This document shows, piece by piece, positions 1 through 5,825 of a stretch of 14,092 bases of DNA; the stretch's first letter is position 1, and every line of letters begins with the position of its first letter. Both the position numbers and the translations under genes were made by a program. Source of the stretch: Nitrososphaeraceae archaeon (lineage in GTDB: Archaea; Thermoproteota; Nitrososphaeria; Nitrososphaerales; Nitrososphaeraceae); assembly GCA_030038695.1 (NCBI GenBank), contig JASHSN010000308.1, positions 1 to 14,092 of the forward strand, given 5' to 3'. The notes beneath the pieces were generated by a model. That model was given only the letters and a program-made list of their open reading frames with translations. It ran no database searches and had not been told where the DNA came from.

Positions 1-1
1 A

Positions 2-178
2 ACGATTGATGAATATGCAAATTGTGATGTAATAATCATCGAAGCTGGACCGGCAGGCTTAATGGCGAGCAGAGACCTCGCAAGGATGGGCACTAGAACT
101 CTTGTCGTAGAGCAAATAACTACCTGGGCGGCGGATACTGATATTGCAGGTCAATCAATACTACGAGAGTTTAGGTGA
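2..178 (+). pseudogene. FAD-dependent monooxygenase, N-terminal fragment (broken)
   Basis: The frame is open from the left edge to a TGA at 176-178 and reads as the FAD/NAD-binding Rossmann start of an aromatic-ring-hydroxylase-type monooxygenase: CDVIIIEAGPAGLMASRDLA, then RMGTRTLVVEQ. Known for the family: the beta-alpha-beta dinucleotide fold carries GxGxxG and the full enzyme is usually 500-600 residues. Here the first glycine of that motif is Glu (EAGPAG), the part after VEQ is only loosely family-like, and the frame stops about 55 residues in. No continuation is visible downstream. The gene start lies outside the window. I infer a decayed fragment. The subfamily cannot be told. Confidence 0.7.
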
Positions 179-227
179 CTATAGCACAAAGTATTTCAAA
201 AAAAATATTGGAGTTTTTTGAATAAGT

Positions 228-458
228 TTAGGGGCCAAATCCAAATTGATTTGCACTATTCTCGGCTTGGTTTATACATATTGCCTTTGTACAAGTGTTT
301 TCTTGATTTATCTTCTGAACAATGAGTCCTCCAAAACCAAAGCCACCGAAGCCGCTGCCCAAGGCTAATGCTTGTTGTTCCGCATATACAACCGTTGATA
401 GACTTGCAGCAACCAATGCTACAATCAATGTCGTTGTCAGACCCACAATGATCAACAT
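228..458 (-). CDS. Small secreted protein, Nitrososphaeria type
   Basis: This 76-residue protein starts with a clear export signal: hydrophobic MLIIVGLTTTLIVALVAA followed by SLSTVVYA, with probable cleavage after A-x-A-like VYAE near residue 26. The short mature part has a Gly/Phe-rich stretch (GSGFGGFGFGG), then INQENTCTKAICINQAENSA with two cysteines that could form a disulfide. INQ/NTC-type segments of this kind are, from memory, common in exported proteins of soil Nitrososphaeria; their function is unknown. The start is ATG at 456-458. An A/T-rich box at about 474-482, roughly 20 bases upstream on the minus strand, could be a TATA box for a leaderless transcript. It is a single gene with no partner. 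It could be a shortened member of a longer family. Confidence 0.72.
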   Translation of the reverse strand: MLIIVGLTTTLIVALVAASLSTVVYAEQQALALGSGFGGFGFGGLIVQKINQENTCTKAICINQAENSANQFGFGP

Positions 459-777
459 TGGTAGCTTTTCTATGTATATATCAGATGCTTAACAGTAACT
501 GCTAAAAATATAGGAGAAATTATCAGTACATTCAAACTCTAATATATTTATTAGAAAGACTATAGTCATATTCTTCTCACATCCAGTATGGACAGCAATC
601 GCAGACTGATTATGTAGTTGACTTGAAAAACAGGCGTCAGTCAATAACTGACCTGTGTCGTCACATACCGTTACGCCTGCGCTCTTTTTAGTTGTCAGTT
701 AACATGATTTACTACACGCGAGATATAGACTAAATACGTAATTTTGTTTTGTATCACATTTGACTATTTTACAAGAA
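459..777. other. Non-coding stretch with one hairpin
   Basis: No reading frame here resembles a protein I know. Probable content is the upstream region of the secreted protein on the minus strand, a hairpin at 631-655, and the promoter area of the plus-strand gene that follows. An A/T-rich box at about 730-738 (CTAAATACG) could serve that gene. Confidence 0.5.
631..655. repeat. Hairpin-forming inverted repeat
   Basis: CAGG plus TCAGT (631-634 and 637-641) pair with ACTGA plus CCTG (647-655). The left arm carries a two-base CG bulge and the loop is CAATA. Nine base pairs in total. No T-run follows directly on either strand, so it is not an obvious terminator. Role unknown. Confidence 0.45.
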
Positions 778-1005
778 ATGGCGTTAGGAAAATTACTTTA
801 TGAAGGAACAGGCAAACAGATAACATTACGAATTCTAGATGTGGATGGATCTATCGAAGCATCAGGCAATGATACCGGAAAGTTTAAAGATGCAGGTTTA
901 AACTGCACAGATTTTTGGACCGTTAGAGTAAAACTTGAATTTGATGGAACAGACATAGGAGAAGGAAATGGAATGATGTTTGTAGACGATGGAGCTAACA
1001 AATGA
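778..1005 (+). CDS. Conserved hypothetical protein, probably C-terminally truncated
   Basis: From ATG 778 this reads as a 75-residue protein (MALGKLLYEGTGKQITLR through MMFVDDGANK). A TTG at 760 in the same frame would add six residues (MTILQE); I prefer the ATG because homologues I recall begin near M-x-L-G-K-L. It has alternating hydrophobic and polar residues typical of a small beta-rich domain, with GLNCTDFWTV and GEGNGMMF as the most distinctive stretches. From memory this is a thaumarchaeal family of about 150 residues and unknown function, so the TGA at 1003-1005 probably cuts it in half. Just after the stop another frame reads VMATSF, possibly the shifted continuation. It may therefore be a pseudogene. 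Confidence 0.5.
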   Translation: MALGKLLYEGTGKQITLRILDVDGSIEASGNDTGKFKDAGLNCTDFWTVRVKLEFDGTDIGEGNGMMFVDDGANK

Positions 1006-1034
1006 TGTTATGGCAACATCGTTTTCTTCTCCTA

Positions 1035-1181
1035 ATGGGTGACAACTTTTACAATTGCGAGTTTTGTGGGGTTGGAATAGCTGCGATACAGATTGTTTCC
1101 GGTGTCAACAGCGAAGGACAATTCTAGGCTTGTCGCACATGTCTTAAATTATATATTGACGAGGAAGCAGTGAAAAAGTAA
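1035..1181 (+). pseudogene. Small zinc-ribbon protein interrupted by an amber codon
   Basis: From ATG 1035 the frame gives 30 codons, a TAG at 1125-1127, then 17 more sense codons to TAA at 1179-1181. The first half holds NCEFC and the second half ACRTC, so the two CxxC pairs of a treble-clef or ribbon-type zinc site appear only if the TAG is ignored. The end, LKLYIDEEAVKK, looks like genuine protein. One substitution would repair the gene, giving 48 residues. Known: such single-ribbon proteins in archaea often bind nucleic acid or other proteins; nothing here shows which. It lies 29 bases after the stop of the preceding truncated gene. Suppression of the TAG is possible but nothing supports it. 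Confidence 0.55.
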
Positions 1182-1373
1182 CATTTAGCTTCAGCCCATT
1201 TTGAGCCAATTATTCCCCCACGAGCGATATAACGTAACATGCTACTCGTGCCAATTAAGATTATTCTTTGATGATTCCGCAATTCATGGATAAGATTATT
1301 TTCTCATATAGCTCCATGAAATATCATTGGGGCAAGACAAGTTCATTTCAATCCTTCGTATCTCTGCTTCAGC

Positions 1374-1382
1374 TTTAATATA
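1374..1382 (+). promoter_or_regulatory. TATA-like box before the DUF2173 gene
   Basis: TTTAATATA centred about 28 bases upstream of ATG 1406 is at the right distance for an archaeal promoter of a nearly leaderless transcript. There is no Shine-Dalgarno match just before the ATG, in keeping with that. Confidence 0.5.
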
Positions 1383-1405
1383 GGACGTTCATTTTTCTAG
1401 AAGTG

Positions 1406-1738
1406 ATGGTTAATTTTGATGAATTGTTAACACTTGACGGCGTAACCGCCGCTGCTGAATTCACGTCAGATGGAAGAATTATCGAATATAGATCAAACAC
1501 CGATATACCGAAAGAAATAGCTGAGATATCTGGTCAATTCTGCGCGACCGTTTCAATGCTGTTTAATACTTTGGCTGGAGCATTTGCCGATCTTACCAGA
1601 ACTCAATGGGTACCACAAAAGGTATGGTCCTACTCTGGTGGGGACTGGACTATCTTAATTAGTGGTGGCGGCAATACAGGGGTATTTGTTGAAACAGCCA
1701 AAGCGGATTTCAACCAGTTATTCAAAGCTCTTGCATGA
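1406..1738 (+). CDS. DUF2173 family (roadblock/LC7-like) protein
   Basis: The 110-residue protein matches DUF2173 in length and pattern: NFDELLTLDGVTAAAEF at the N-terminus, an early SDGRIIEYR strand, a central helix region around EISGQFCATVSMLFNTLAGAF, WTILISGGGNTGVFV as the last strands, and a final helix ending FNQLFKALA. Known: DUF2173 belongs to the roadblock/longin-like superfamily and occurs in chemolithotrophic bacteria and archaea; its role is not settled, though the fold often acts in dimeric regulators. No transmembrane part or metal motif is seen. The listed start is ATG 1406; a GTG at 1403 is also in frame. An inverted repeat lies just behind the stop. It appears monocistronic. 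Family assignment fairly sure, function unknown. Confidence 0.82.
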   Translation: MVNFDELLTLDGVTAAAEFTSDGRIIEYRSNTDIPKEIAEISGQFCATVSMLFNTLAGAFADLTRTQWVPQKVWSYSGGDWTILISGGGNTGVFVETAKADFNQLFKALA

Positions 1739-1757
1739 GTACTAATTTGGTTAGTAC
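1739..1757 (+). terminator. Perfect 7-bp hairpin directly after the DUF2173 stop codon
   Basis: GTACTAA (1739-1745) and TTAGTAC (1751-1757) pair perfectly around the loop TTTGG, starting one base after the TGA. Archaeal termination mainly uses T-runs, which are absent here, so the hairpin might instead protect or process the 3' end. Position suggests 3'-end function; this is inference. Confidence 0.4.
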
Positions 1758-1773
1758 CAGCACGATAGTAACT

Positions 1774-1780
1774 CATATAC
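1774..1780 (+). promoter_or_regulatory. TATA-like box before the integrase remnant
   Basis: CATATAC is centred 26 bases upstream of ATG 1803, the classical archaeal spacing for a leaderless start. It suggests that the integrase remnant had its own promoter. Confidence 0.4.
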
Positions 1781-1802
1781 TGGTAGTATTGATGCTATGA
1801 GG

Positions 1803-2692
1803 ATGATGACTATAACAAATACGACCAACATCACTTTGTCAGAAATAGAGAGAGGCAGAGGTAGAAAGACAAAAAATAGAAAATGCGACAGAAGGATTGG
1901 CTGCTCGTCACTTCAACTTGGTTCATAACGATATGTTACCTCAGAACAAAGAGAATACGATGATTATCTGTGATTACGTCCAGTCAATGAGACAGGAGTT
2001 GAACCTGTCAGACCACTATATAGAAGATGTTATTATATTATTGTGCAACTTTTCGATGTTCCTTAAGAAATCATTCAAGGAGGCAACTAGGGACAACATT
2101 TATCATTTTTAGATAGTTTCCGTAAACCTGAGGCTTTAGATCCACTTCATAAATGGATAGGAACACACAGTATCTACAGGATTCACCTGATGCGTTTCTT
2201 CAGATGGCTTTACTACCCGAATATCTATCCATCAAGAAATAGACAGAAACCCCCACCAATCGAAAATATCCCAAAACTCAAGAGAAAAGAAAAATCAATC
2301 TACAAACCTACAGATCTTTGGACTGACTAGGATGATTCACTATTCTTAAGATATTGCCCAATCCCAAGAGACAAATGTTATCATGCAATGTCACATGATT
2401 CAGCGTGCAGGCCACATGACAAAACTAGGCAATATGCCGAGATCCTGGTGAACGGCAAAGCAGGCAGTAGATCTATACCTCTAATCGACTCCGTACCTTA
2501 CATAAAAGACTGGATTGACCAACACCCTCAAAGCGGAAATCCAAATAGCATACTATTATGCGGGTTAGGCAAAAGGGTTGGAAAGAAACTAAACGAGAGG
2601 AGTCTGGGGGAAATTTACAGACGTTATAAGAAGGAATACTTTCCAAAACTATGTGAAGATCCAAATGTTCCACCTGAGGACAAACAAAATGG
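1803..2692 (+). pseudogene. Tyrosine-type site-specific integrase (decayed, C-terminus lost)
   Basis: Joining three frames rebuilds most of a thaumarchaeal phage-integrase-like protein. From ATG 1803: TITNTTNITLSEIER; frame change near 1850; GLAARHFNLVHNDML and DYVQSMRQELNLSDHY (core-binding domain); loss of one T in the T-run at 2106-2110, which creates TAG 2110-2112; then DSFRKPEALDPLHKWIG, IENIPKLKRKEKS and YKPTDLW; nonsense TAG at 2328-2330 (probably once GAG); then YCPIPRDKCYHAMS and CRPH with the box I Arg of the catalytic domain. After CRPHD about 14 codons are missing before QYAEILVNGKAGS. The match ends at PPEDKQ near 2690; the HxxR and Tyr motifs are absent. Known: these enzymes recombine DNA through an Arg/His/Tyr site. 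Here it must be inactive. It is probably a relic of an integrated element. Confidence 0.88.
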
Positions 2693-2831
2693 ATTGCTGG
2701 CCGGTATCCGCACCAACCACGTATTCAAGCAATGGAACTATCTCTCCTGTGTTGCCGTGTATAGTAATATTATGTCTTGTCGCGCTGTACCTTCTGGTGA
2801 AGTGCTCTACACAGGTTGCGCACACATACAT
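2649..2831 (-). CDS. Small C2H2 zinc-finger protein
   Basis: From ATG 2829-2831 the minus strand encodes 60 residues beginning MYVCATCVEHF, then TRRYSATRHNITIH. This is a classic C2H2 finger: Cys4-x2-Cys7-x12-His20-x4-His25. It is followed by GEIVPLLEYVVG, which I recall after the finger in related thaumarchaeal proteins. Known: such fingers bind nucleic acid or proteins; the target is not visible. A longer frame starts at 2900, but an A/T-rich box at 2850-2856 about 22 bases before ATG 2831 fits a leaderless start there. The last 20 or so residues are antisense to the integrase remnant and do not look family-like, so the original C-terminus was probably replaced at a junction near 2690-2705. 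It may be transcribed but is altered. Confidence 0.6.
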   Translation of the reverse strand: MYVCATCVEHFTRRYSATRHNITIHGNTGEIVPLLEYVVGADTGQQSILFVLRWNIWIFT

Positions 2832-3025
2832 TACCCTACCCATGTCTAGTATATAGTAGACACCAAGGTTTAAGCGCTGCGCTGTGCAAATCGACTTCAT
2901 TCATTCACTCAGAAACTACCCGCACCTGTGTGTGTTAATTGGCATGTCGCAGCATAGTTGGCGGCTTTGGTGGATATGTATGTATATATGCTCATTTGTG
3001 GATCGCACAGCCGCGAACTCGATCG

Positions 3026-3392
3026 CTAGAGTTTGATGAGCGTCAGGCCTGACTCCGGATCGATAAACTTCTGCAGGTGGTCAGGGCTCTCAAAACCACT
3101 TCGCACGTTGGCCGAATGCACGCCCTCAGCAGGTGACCGCCATGCACAGTGCCGTCCTTCTTTCCGATCACCGCATGAGCGTGCACGACCGGCTCTCCAT
3201 CCTTCAGTGCAGTGTCGCTTATGAGCGATAAGAGCTCAACTTGTTCATCGAGCGTGACCGAGCGACGTCTCATATCGGAGAGTGTACCAATAGCCTTAAA
3301 GCTCCCGGCCGATAGCCTCTGCTACCTGGCAAATCGAAGGAGACCCTCCGCGAGTTCGTCTCCTGAGGTTCGCTGATCTGCTTGAAGTTCAT
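3026..3392 (-). pseudogene. PPC/DUF296-domain DNA-binding protein (decayed)
   Basis: Reading the minus strand from ATG 3390-3392 gives MNFKQISEPQE, then in another frame DELAEGLLRFAR, a TAG, QRLSAGSFKAIGTLSD, a gap, EQVELLSLISDTALKDGEPV, VHAHAVIGKKDGTVHGGHLL, IRPTCEVVL, and after another shift ESPDHLQKFIDPESGLTLIK with the stop at 3026-3028. This order matches the PPC (plants and prokaryotes conserved) domain of about 140 residues, including the VHAH and GGHLL histidines. At least one nonsense codon, two frameshifts and two internal deletions (after SEPQE and after GTLSD) are needed, so it is dead. Hand counts give 53% and 55% GC in two 60-base lines (3061-3120, 3181-3240) against 43% in a line of the kinase gene (10501-10560), hinting at foreign origin. 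Confidence 0.82.
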
Positions 3393-3550
3393 TGGTCCTC
3401 GTTAGTCGTGGAAGAAACGAGGTAAACGGCTCTCGTAGTACATCCAGTTCGACCCTGCATGTTGCGGTGTTGGACCGCGGTCCCATAGTAATGTCTACTA
3501 TCGGTAAGAGTCGTGACAGTTCTAATGGGGGAAATGGCAGTACTGCTGAC

Positions 3551-3560
3551 TTTAAATAAA
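3551..3560 (+). promoter_or_regulatory. TATA-like box before the short-chain dehydrogenase
   Basis: TTTAAATAAA lies 20-29 bases before ATG 3580, matching the archaeal TATA consensus and the spacing for a leaderless mRNA. No ribosome binding site is visible before the ATG. Confidence 0.55.
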
Positions 3561-3579
3561 TTAGTCTTGTATTTCCTAT

Positions 3580-4338
3580 ATGAGTCAAGGAAATCACTTG
3601 GAAGGAAAAATTGCAGTGATCACTGGAGGAAGCAGCGGTATTGGTCTTGCTACGGCCCAACGATTTGTCCAAGAGGGTGCCTATGTTTTTATCGTCGGTC
3701 GACGCCAAAGCGAAGTCGATAAGGCAGTAAAGGATATTGGCAAAAATATCACCGGTGTTCAGGGTGACGTATCTAATCTCGGAGATCTTGATAGGTTATA
3801 CGAGACGGTGAAACAGCAGAAAGGCCGAATCGATGTTCTCTTTGCTAACGCCGGCATTATGGAATCCGCACCTTTAGGATCAATTACTGAATCCCAATTC
3901 GATAAAATAATCAATGTTAACGTTAGAGGACTCCTATTCACGGTACAAAAGGCGCTTCCGCTGTTTCAAGACGGTGGCTCTATCATTCTAACTTCTTCAG
4001 TAGGAGGTTCCAAGGGAACGCCAGCGTTGAGTGTTTACGATGCGACTAAGGCTGCTATACGATCGTTTGCACGCTCCTGGACTGTCGATCTGAAACATCG
4101 CAAGATCCGTGTCAATGCTATTAGTCCTGGTCCGATAGACACACCTGGCCTCAGTAGCTTGTTCGAGCATGGACAAGGCGGTGACCAGGTGAAGACGACT
4201 TTCTTGAACACCATACCAATGGGTAGGTTGGGCAATCCTGATGAGGTCGCAAAAGCAGTCTTGTTTCTAGCCTCTGATGATAGCAGTTTCGTCACAGGAA
4301 TTGAATTGTTCGTAGATGGTGGTCGAGGACAAATTTGA
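3580..4338 (+). CDS. Short-chain dehydrogenase/reductase (classical SDR)
   Basis: A complete 252-residue classical SDR, the usual family length. Motifs in order: cofactor-binding TGGSSGIG (residues 15-22), GRR at 40-42 after strand 2 where basic residues usually favour NADP(H), GDVS at 62-65, NAG at 90-92, and the catalytic set Asn114, Ser140, Tyr153 and Lys157 (YDATK). SPGPIDTPG (132 residues before the end region's start codon-distal side, within the substrate-loop region) and GIELFVDGG near the C-terminus are typical. Known: the family moves hydride between NAD(P) and alcohols or ketones in the cytoplasm. The substrate cannot be inferred, and 'glucose 1-dehydrogenase' labels would be generic. 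Start ATG 3580 has a TATA box at the right distance. GC is about 50% in one hand-counted line (3601-3660), like the neighbouring PPC remnant, so both may have been acquired together, probably from bacteria (inference). It stands alone. Confidence 0.93.
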   Translation: MSQGNHLEGKIAVITGGSSGIGLATAQRFVQEGAYVFIVGRRQSEVDKAVKDIGKNITGVQGDVSNLGDLDRLYETVKQQKGRIDVLFANAGIMESAPLGSITESQFDKIINVNVRGLLFTVQKALPLFQDGGSIILTSSVGGSKGTPALSVYDATKAAIRSFARSWTVDLKHRKIRVNAISPGPIDTPGLSSLFEHGQGGDQVKTTFLNTIPMGRLGNPDEVAKAVLFLASDDSSFVTGIELFVDGGRGQI

Positions 4339-4351
4339 GGAAACAACCCAT

Positions 4352-4365
4352 ACCAAACGTTTGGT
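4352..4365. repeat. Perfect 14-bp palindrome behind the SDR gene
   Basis: ACCAAACGTTTGGT is its own reverse complement and lies 13 bases after the SDR stop codon. It could be a protein-binding dyad or part of the 3' end. No function is shown. Confidence 0.45.
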
Positions 4366-4470
4366 TACTCCACGTCTTGAGCATTTCGTGCATAATGGCG
4401 AACGACTAGTTCTTATTAGTCACAAAACGGTTACAAGCCCTTCTCTAGATGGTCAAGTGAAATAAAAGAT

Positions 4471-4518
4471 ATACATTTAGCAGACGGTCGTTCCTAACAC
4501 GTCGGAACGTCCATGTAT
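4471..4518. repeat. Two-part inverted repeat (15 bp with an insertion)
   Basis: The right arm (4504-4518, GGAACGTCCATGTAT) is complementary to ATACAT at 4471-4476 plus GGTCGTTCC at 4486-4494, with one mismatch and nine extra bases between the two left segments. The loop is nine bases. It may be the 3' structure of the SDR transcript or a worn inverted repeat of a mobile element. Confidence 0.4.
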
Positions 4519-4602
4519 GCCAGGTTACTTTTGAAATATTCTTCTACGCCTGCCACTAGGCAGTGCAACCGTGACATCTGGGTGTAGATAACCATCATTT
4601 GA

Positions 4603-4803
4603 GTAACGTGGAATAGCAAGCCGGACAAGATTAATTGGAAAGCTCCTGACGGTTTGAACCCAGGGCTTTACAAGGTGTTTGAGACACTTGGAGATCGGGC
4701 AGTGTTATTTCTGTGATATAAAGGGCAGCTAAATACCGCAATCCGGGAGCCTTCTCGGGTTCTCGAATTGCAAGACAGGTTAAAAGAATGGTTGCAGGAA
4801 TAA
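4603..4803 (+). pseudogene. Small unknown soluble protein, interrupted by TGA
   Basis: Between a TGA at 4600-4602 and the TAA at 4801-4803 the frame reads like protein: KINWKAPDGLNPGLYKVFET, LGDRAVLFL, TGA at 4714-4716, YKGQLNTAIREPSRVLELQD, RLKEWLQE. The helical, charged C-terminus and lack of low-complexity bias argue for a real coding past. No start codon is visible before the in-frame TGA at 4600. I do not recognise a named family; I have a vague memory of similar thaumarchaeal hypothetical proteins. One nonsense codon and a missing start point to a broken gene. Confidence 0.4.
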
Positions 4804-4838
4804 ACTGCAAGCCGATATTTCTAGGGGACAGAGCAGAT

Positions 4839-5169
4839 TTAGATGTTTGAAGACTTTTCGATATCTATGTCTCTCTGCCTCTGCTCCCTCATCTGATGCC
4901 ACCACTTTCTGTTTTTGCTGCGACTAGTAACTCCAAGGAGCGTCCTGTCAAATCCGAAATAACAAAGCACGGTTTCTGCGGCCTCAAGAAGCATCTCACG
5001 ATATCTATCTTTATCATACTCATGTCCTTTTCCATCAATAAGTTCTAGGGGCCTGACCCTGCGAAGTGGATTTGTGTGAGACTATCAAGTCCTTAAGTTG
5101 AAGTTCACCGGTCATGACCTTGTCAATTGTCTTAGTGATAAGCAGTAAAGTGTTCTCATAGTCGCGTTC
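4839..5169 (-). pseudogene. Family B DNA polymerase, C-terminal remnant
   Basis: Two minus-strand pieces match the end of archaeal family B DNA polymerases. Piece 1 (from about 5169): ERDYENTLLLITKTIDKVMT and GELQLKDLIVSH. Piece 2 (5072 to the TAA at 4839-4841): NPLRRVRPLELIDGKGHEYD, YREMLLEAAETVLCYFGFDR, TLLGVT and KWWHQMREQRQRDI. Known: this thumb and C-terminal part follows the palm catalytic motifs; NPLxRV, MLLxAAETVLGYFGF and a charged tail mark it. About 50 residues expected between the pieces are missing, and the join near 5072 shifts the frame. Palm, fingers and exonuclease domains are absent. It must be a relic of a second polymerase copy, since a working polymerase must exist elsewhere. 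Source (duplication, virus or plasmid) is unknown. Confidence 0.75.
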
Positions 5170-5213
5170 ACATGGTCAGAGCGAGCGTTTCATGCTGTGA
5201 CCATGTGCTTTCC
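5169..5213. repeat. Dyad repeat, copy 1
   Basis: CACATGGTCA (5169-5178) and TGACCATGTG (5198-5207) form a perfect 10-bp inverted repeat. Bases 5193-5213 match 10248-10268 at 20 of 21 positions, and the second place has a similar imperfect dyad. The left edge coincides with the point where the polymerase homology ends. On the minus strand both copies read GKHM(V/I)TA followed by a stop codon (TGA here, TAA in copy 2), so they might be 3' ends of related genes instead of a DNA element. Confidence 0.5.
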
Positions 5214-5370
5214 AATAACGCTTTCGGTTTTTGTAGAACAACAGCCGTGCTCAGACCATCCTTGGCAGTTGGCAAGACACACAAGCCGTTGTCGCAGACA
5301 ATTGTAACTTCCACCATCCATACCCATTGGAAGGACCGAGATAACAATTCACACGCCGACACCTTCGTAT

Positions 5371-5559
5371 TCATTCAACCTCGGCTTTGGTCACGTAGCC
5401 CTGCATCCCAAGACCTCCTATATTCAAGTCCTTGAAAGCAGGAAGCAACTCGAACGGGAACGAATCTTCGAACCAGTACTTGTTAATGATCGACGCGAAC
5501 GGCGGAACTGGGCCGTATGGACCGGTTGCTACAAGACACAATTTCAATATACACCACAA
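5371..5559 (-). pseudogene. Acyl-CoA dehydrogenase, N-terminal fragment
   Basis: The minus strand reads ASIINKYWFEDSFPFELLPA, then FKDLNIGGLGMQGY, which resembles the N-terminal helical domain of glutaryl-CoA-type acyl-CoA dehydrogenases (pattern: P-I-I-N-K-x-W/F-E-x-x-x-F-P-x-E-L-x-P-x-F-x-x-L-x-x-x-G-x-x-x-x-GY). After GY the family sequence is lost and the frame ends at TGA 5371-5373. Known: the intact enzyme is about 380-400 residues and uses FAD and a catalytic Glu much further on; none of that is present. The first residues (MWCILKLCLVATG) are not family-like. The remnant sits directly upstream, on the same strand, of an unassigned 190-base piece and the polymerase remnant. Confidence 0.6.
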
Positions 5560-5825
5560 CTGAGGAGAGATAGAGCGCAGGTTTTATGACTTAAAATCTG
5601 GCTCTGGTTGAAAAACATGAGTATGAGGGCCCCTGAAAAGCACATCTCTAAAAAGGATGACTTCGTTCATGCGACAGCAATACATGTCTAAAATATAAAA
5701 GGTTCTACTAAGTTACACTATTTGCATAGATGAATTGGACAAGATGTCCCGTTCCAAAGCAGGATACCATCCTAGAACCCTACCCTGTATCATTAGTGAC
5801 TATTGTCGACAATCTAACTTTTTGG
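5560..5825. other. No gene seen between the dehydrogenase fragment and the HAD gene
   Basis: Both strands lack a convincing protein. At 5813-5830 TCTAAC and GTTAGA could form a 6-bp hairpin around TTTTTG that overlaps the stop codon of the HAD gene; it is weak and has no T-run on the minus strand behind it. Confidence 0.4.

Noticed and set aside
3029..3038. AGAGTTTGAT resembles the conserved start of 16S rRNA
   Set aside because: It is the antisense of the last codons of the PPC remnant; no further rRNA sequence follows.
3393..3563. Plus-strand frame rich in Ser and Gly before the SDR
   Set aside because: No good start codon, no family resemblance, and a stop inside the SDR promoter box; probably chance in GC-richer DNA.
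4651..4661. GGTTTGAACCC resembles a tRNA T-arm
   Set aside because: No acceptor, D or anticodon stems fit around it, and it lies in a protein-like frame.
5168..5374. Overlapping ORFs on both strands between the polymerase and dehydrogenase remnants
   Set aside because: No frame gives a recognisable protein; the stretch may be another fragment, but I cannot support a call.
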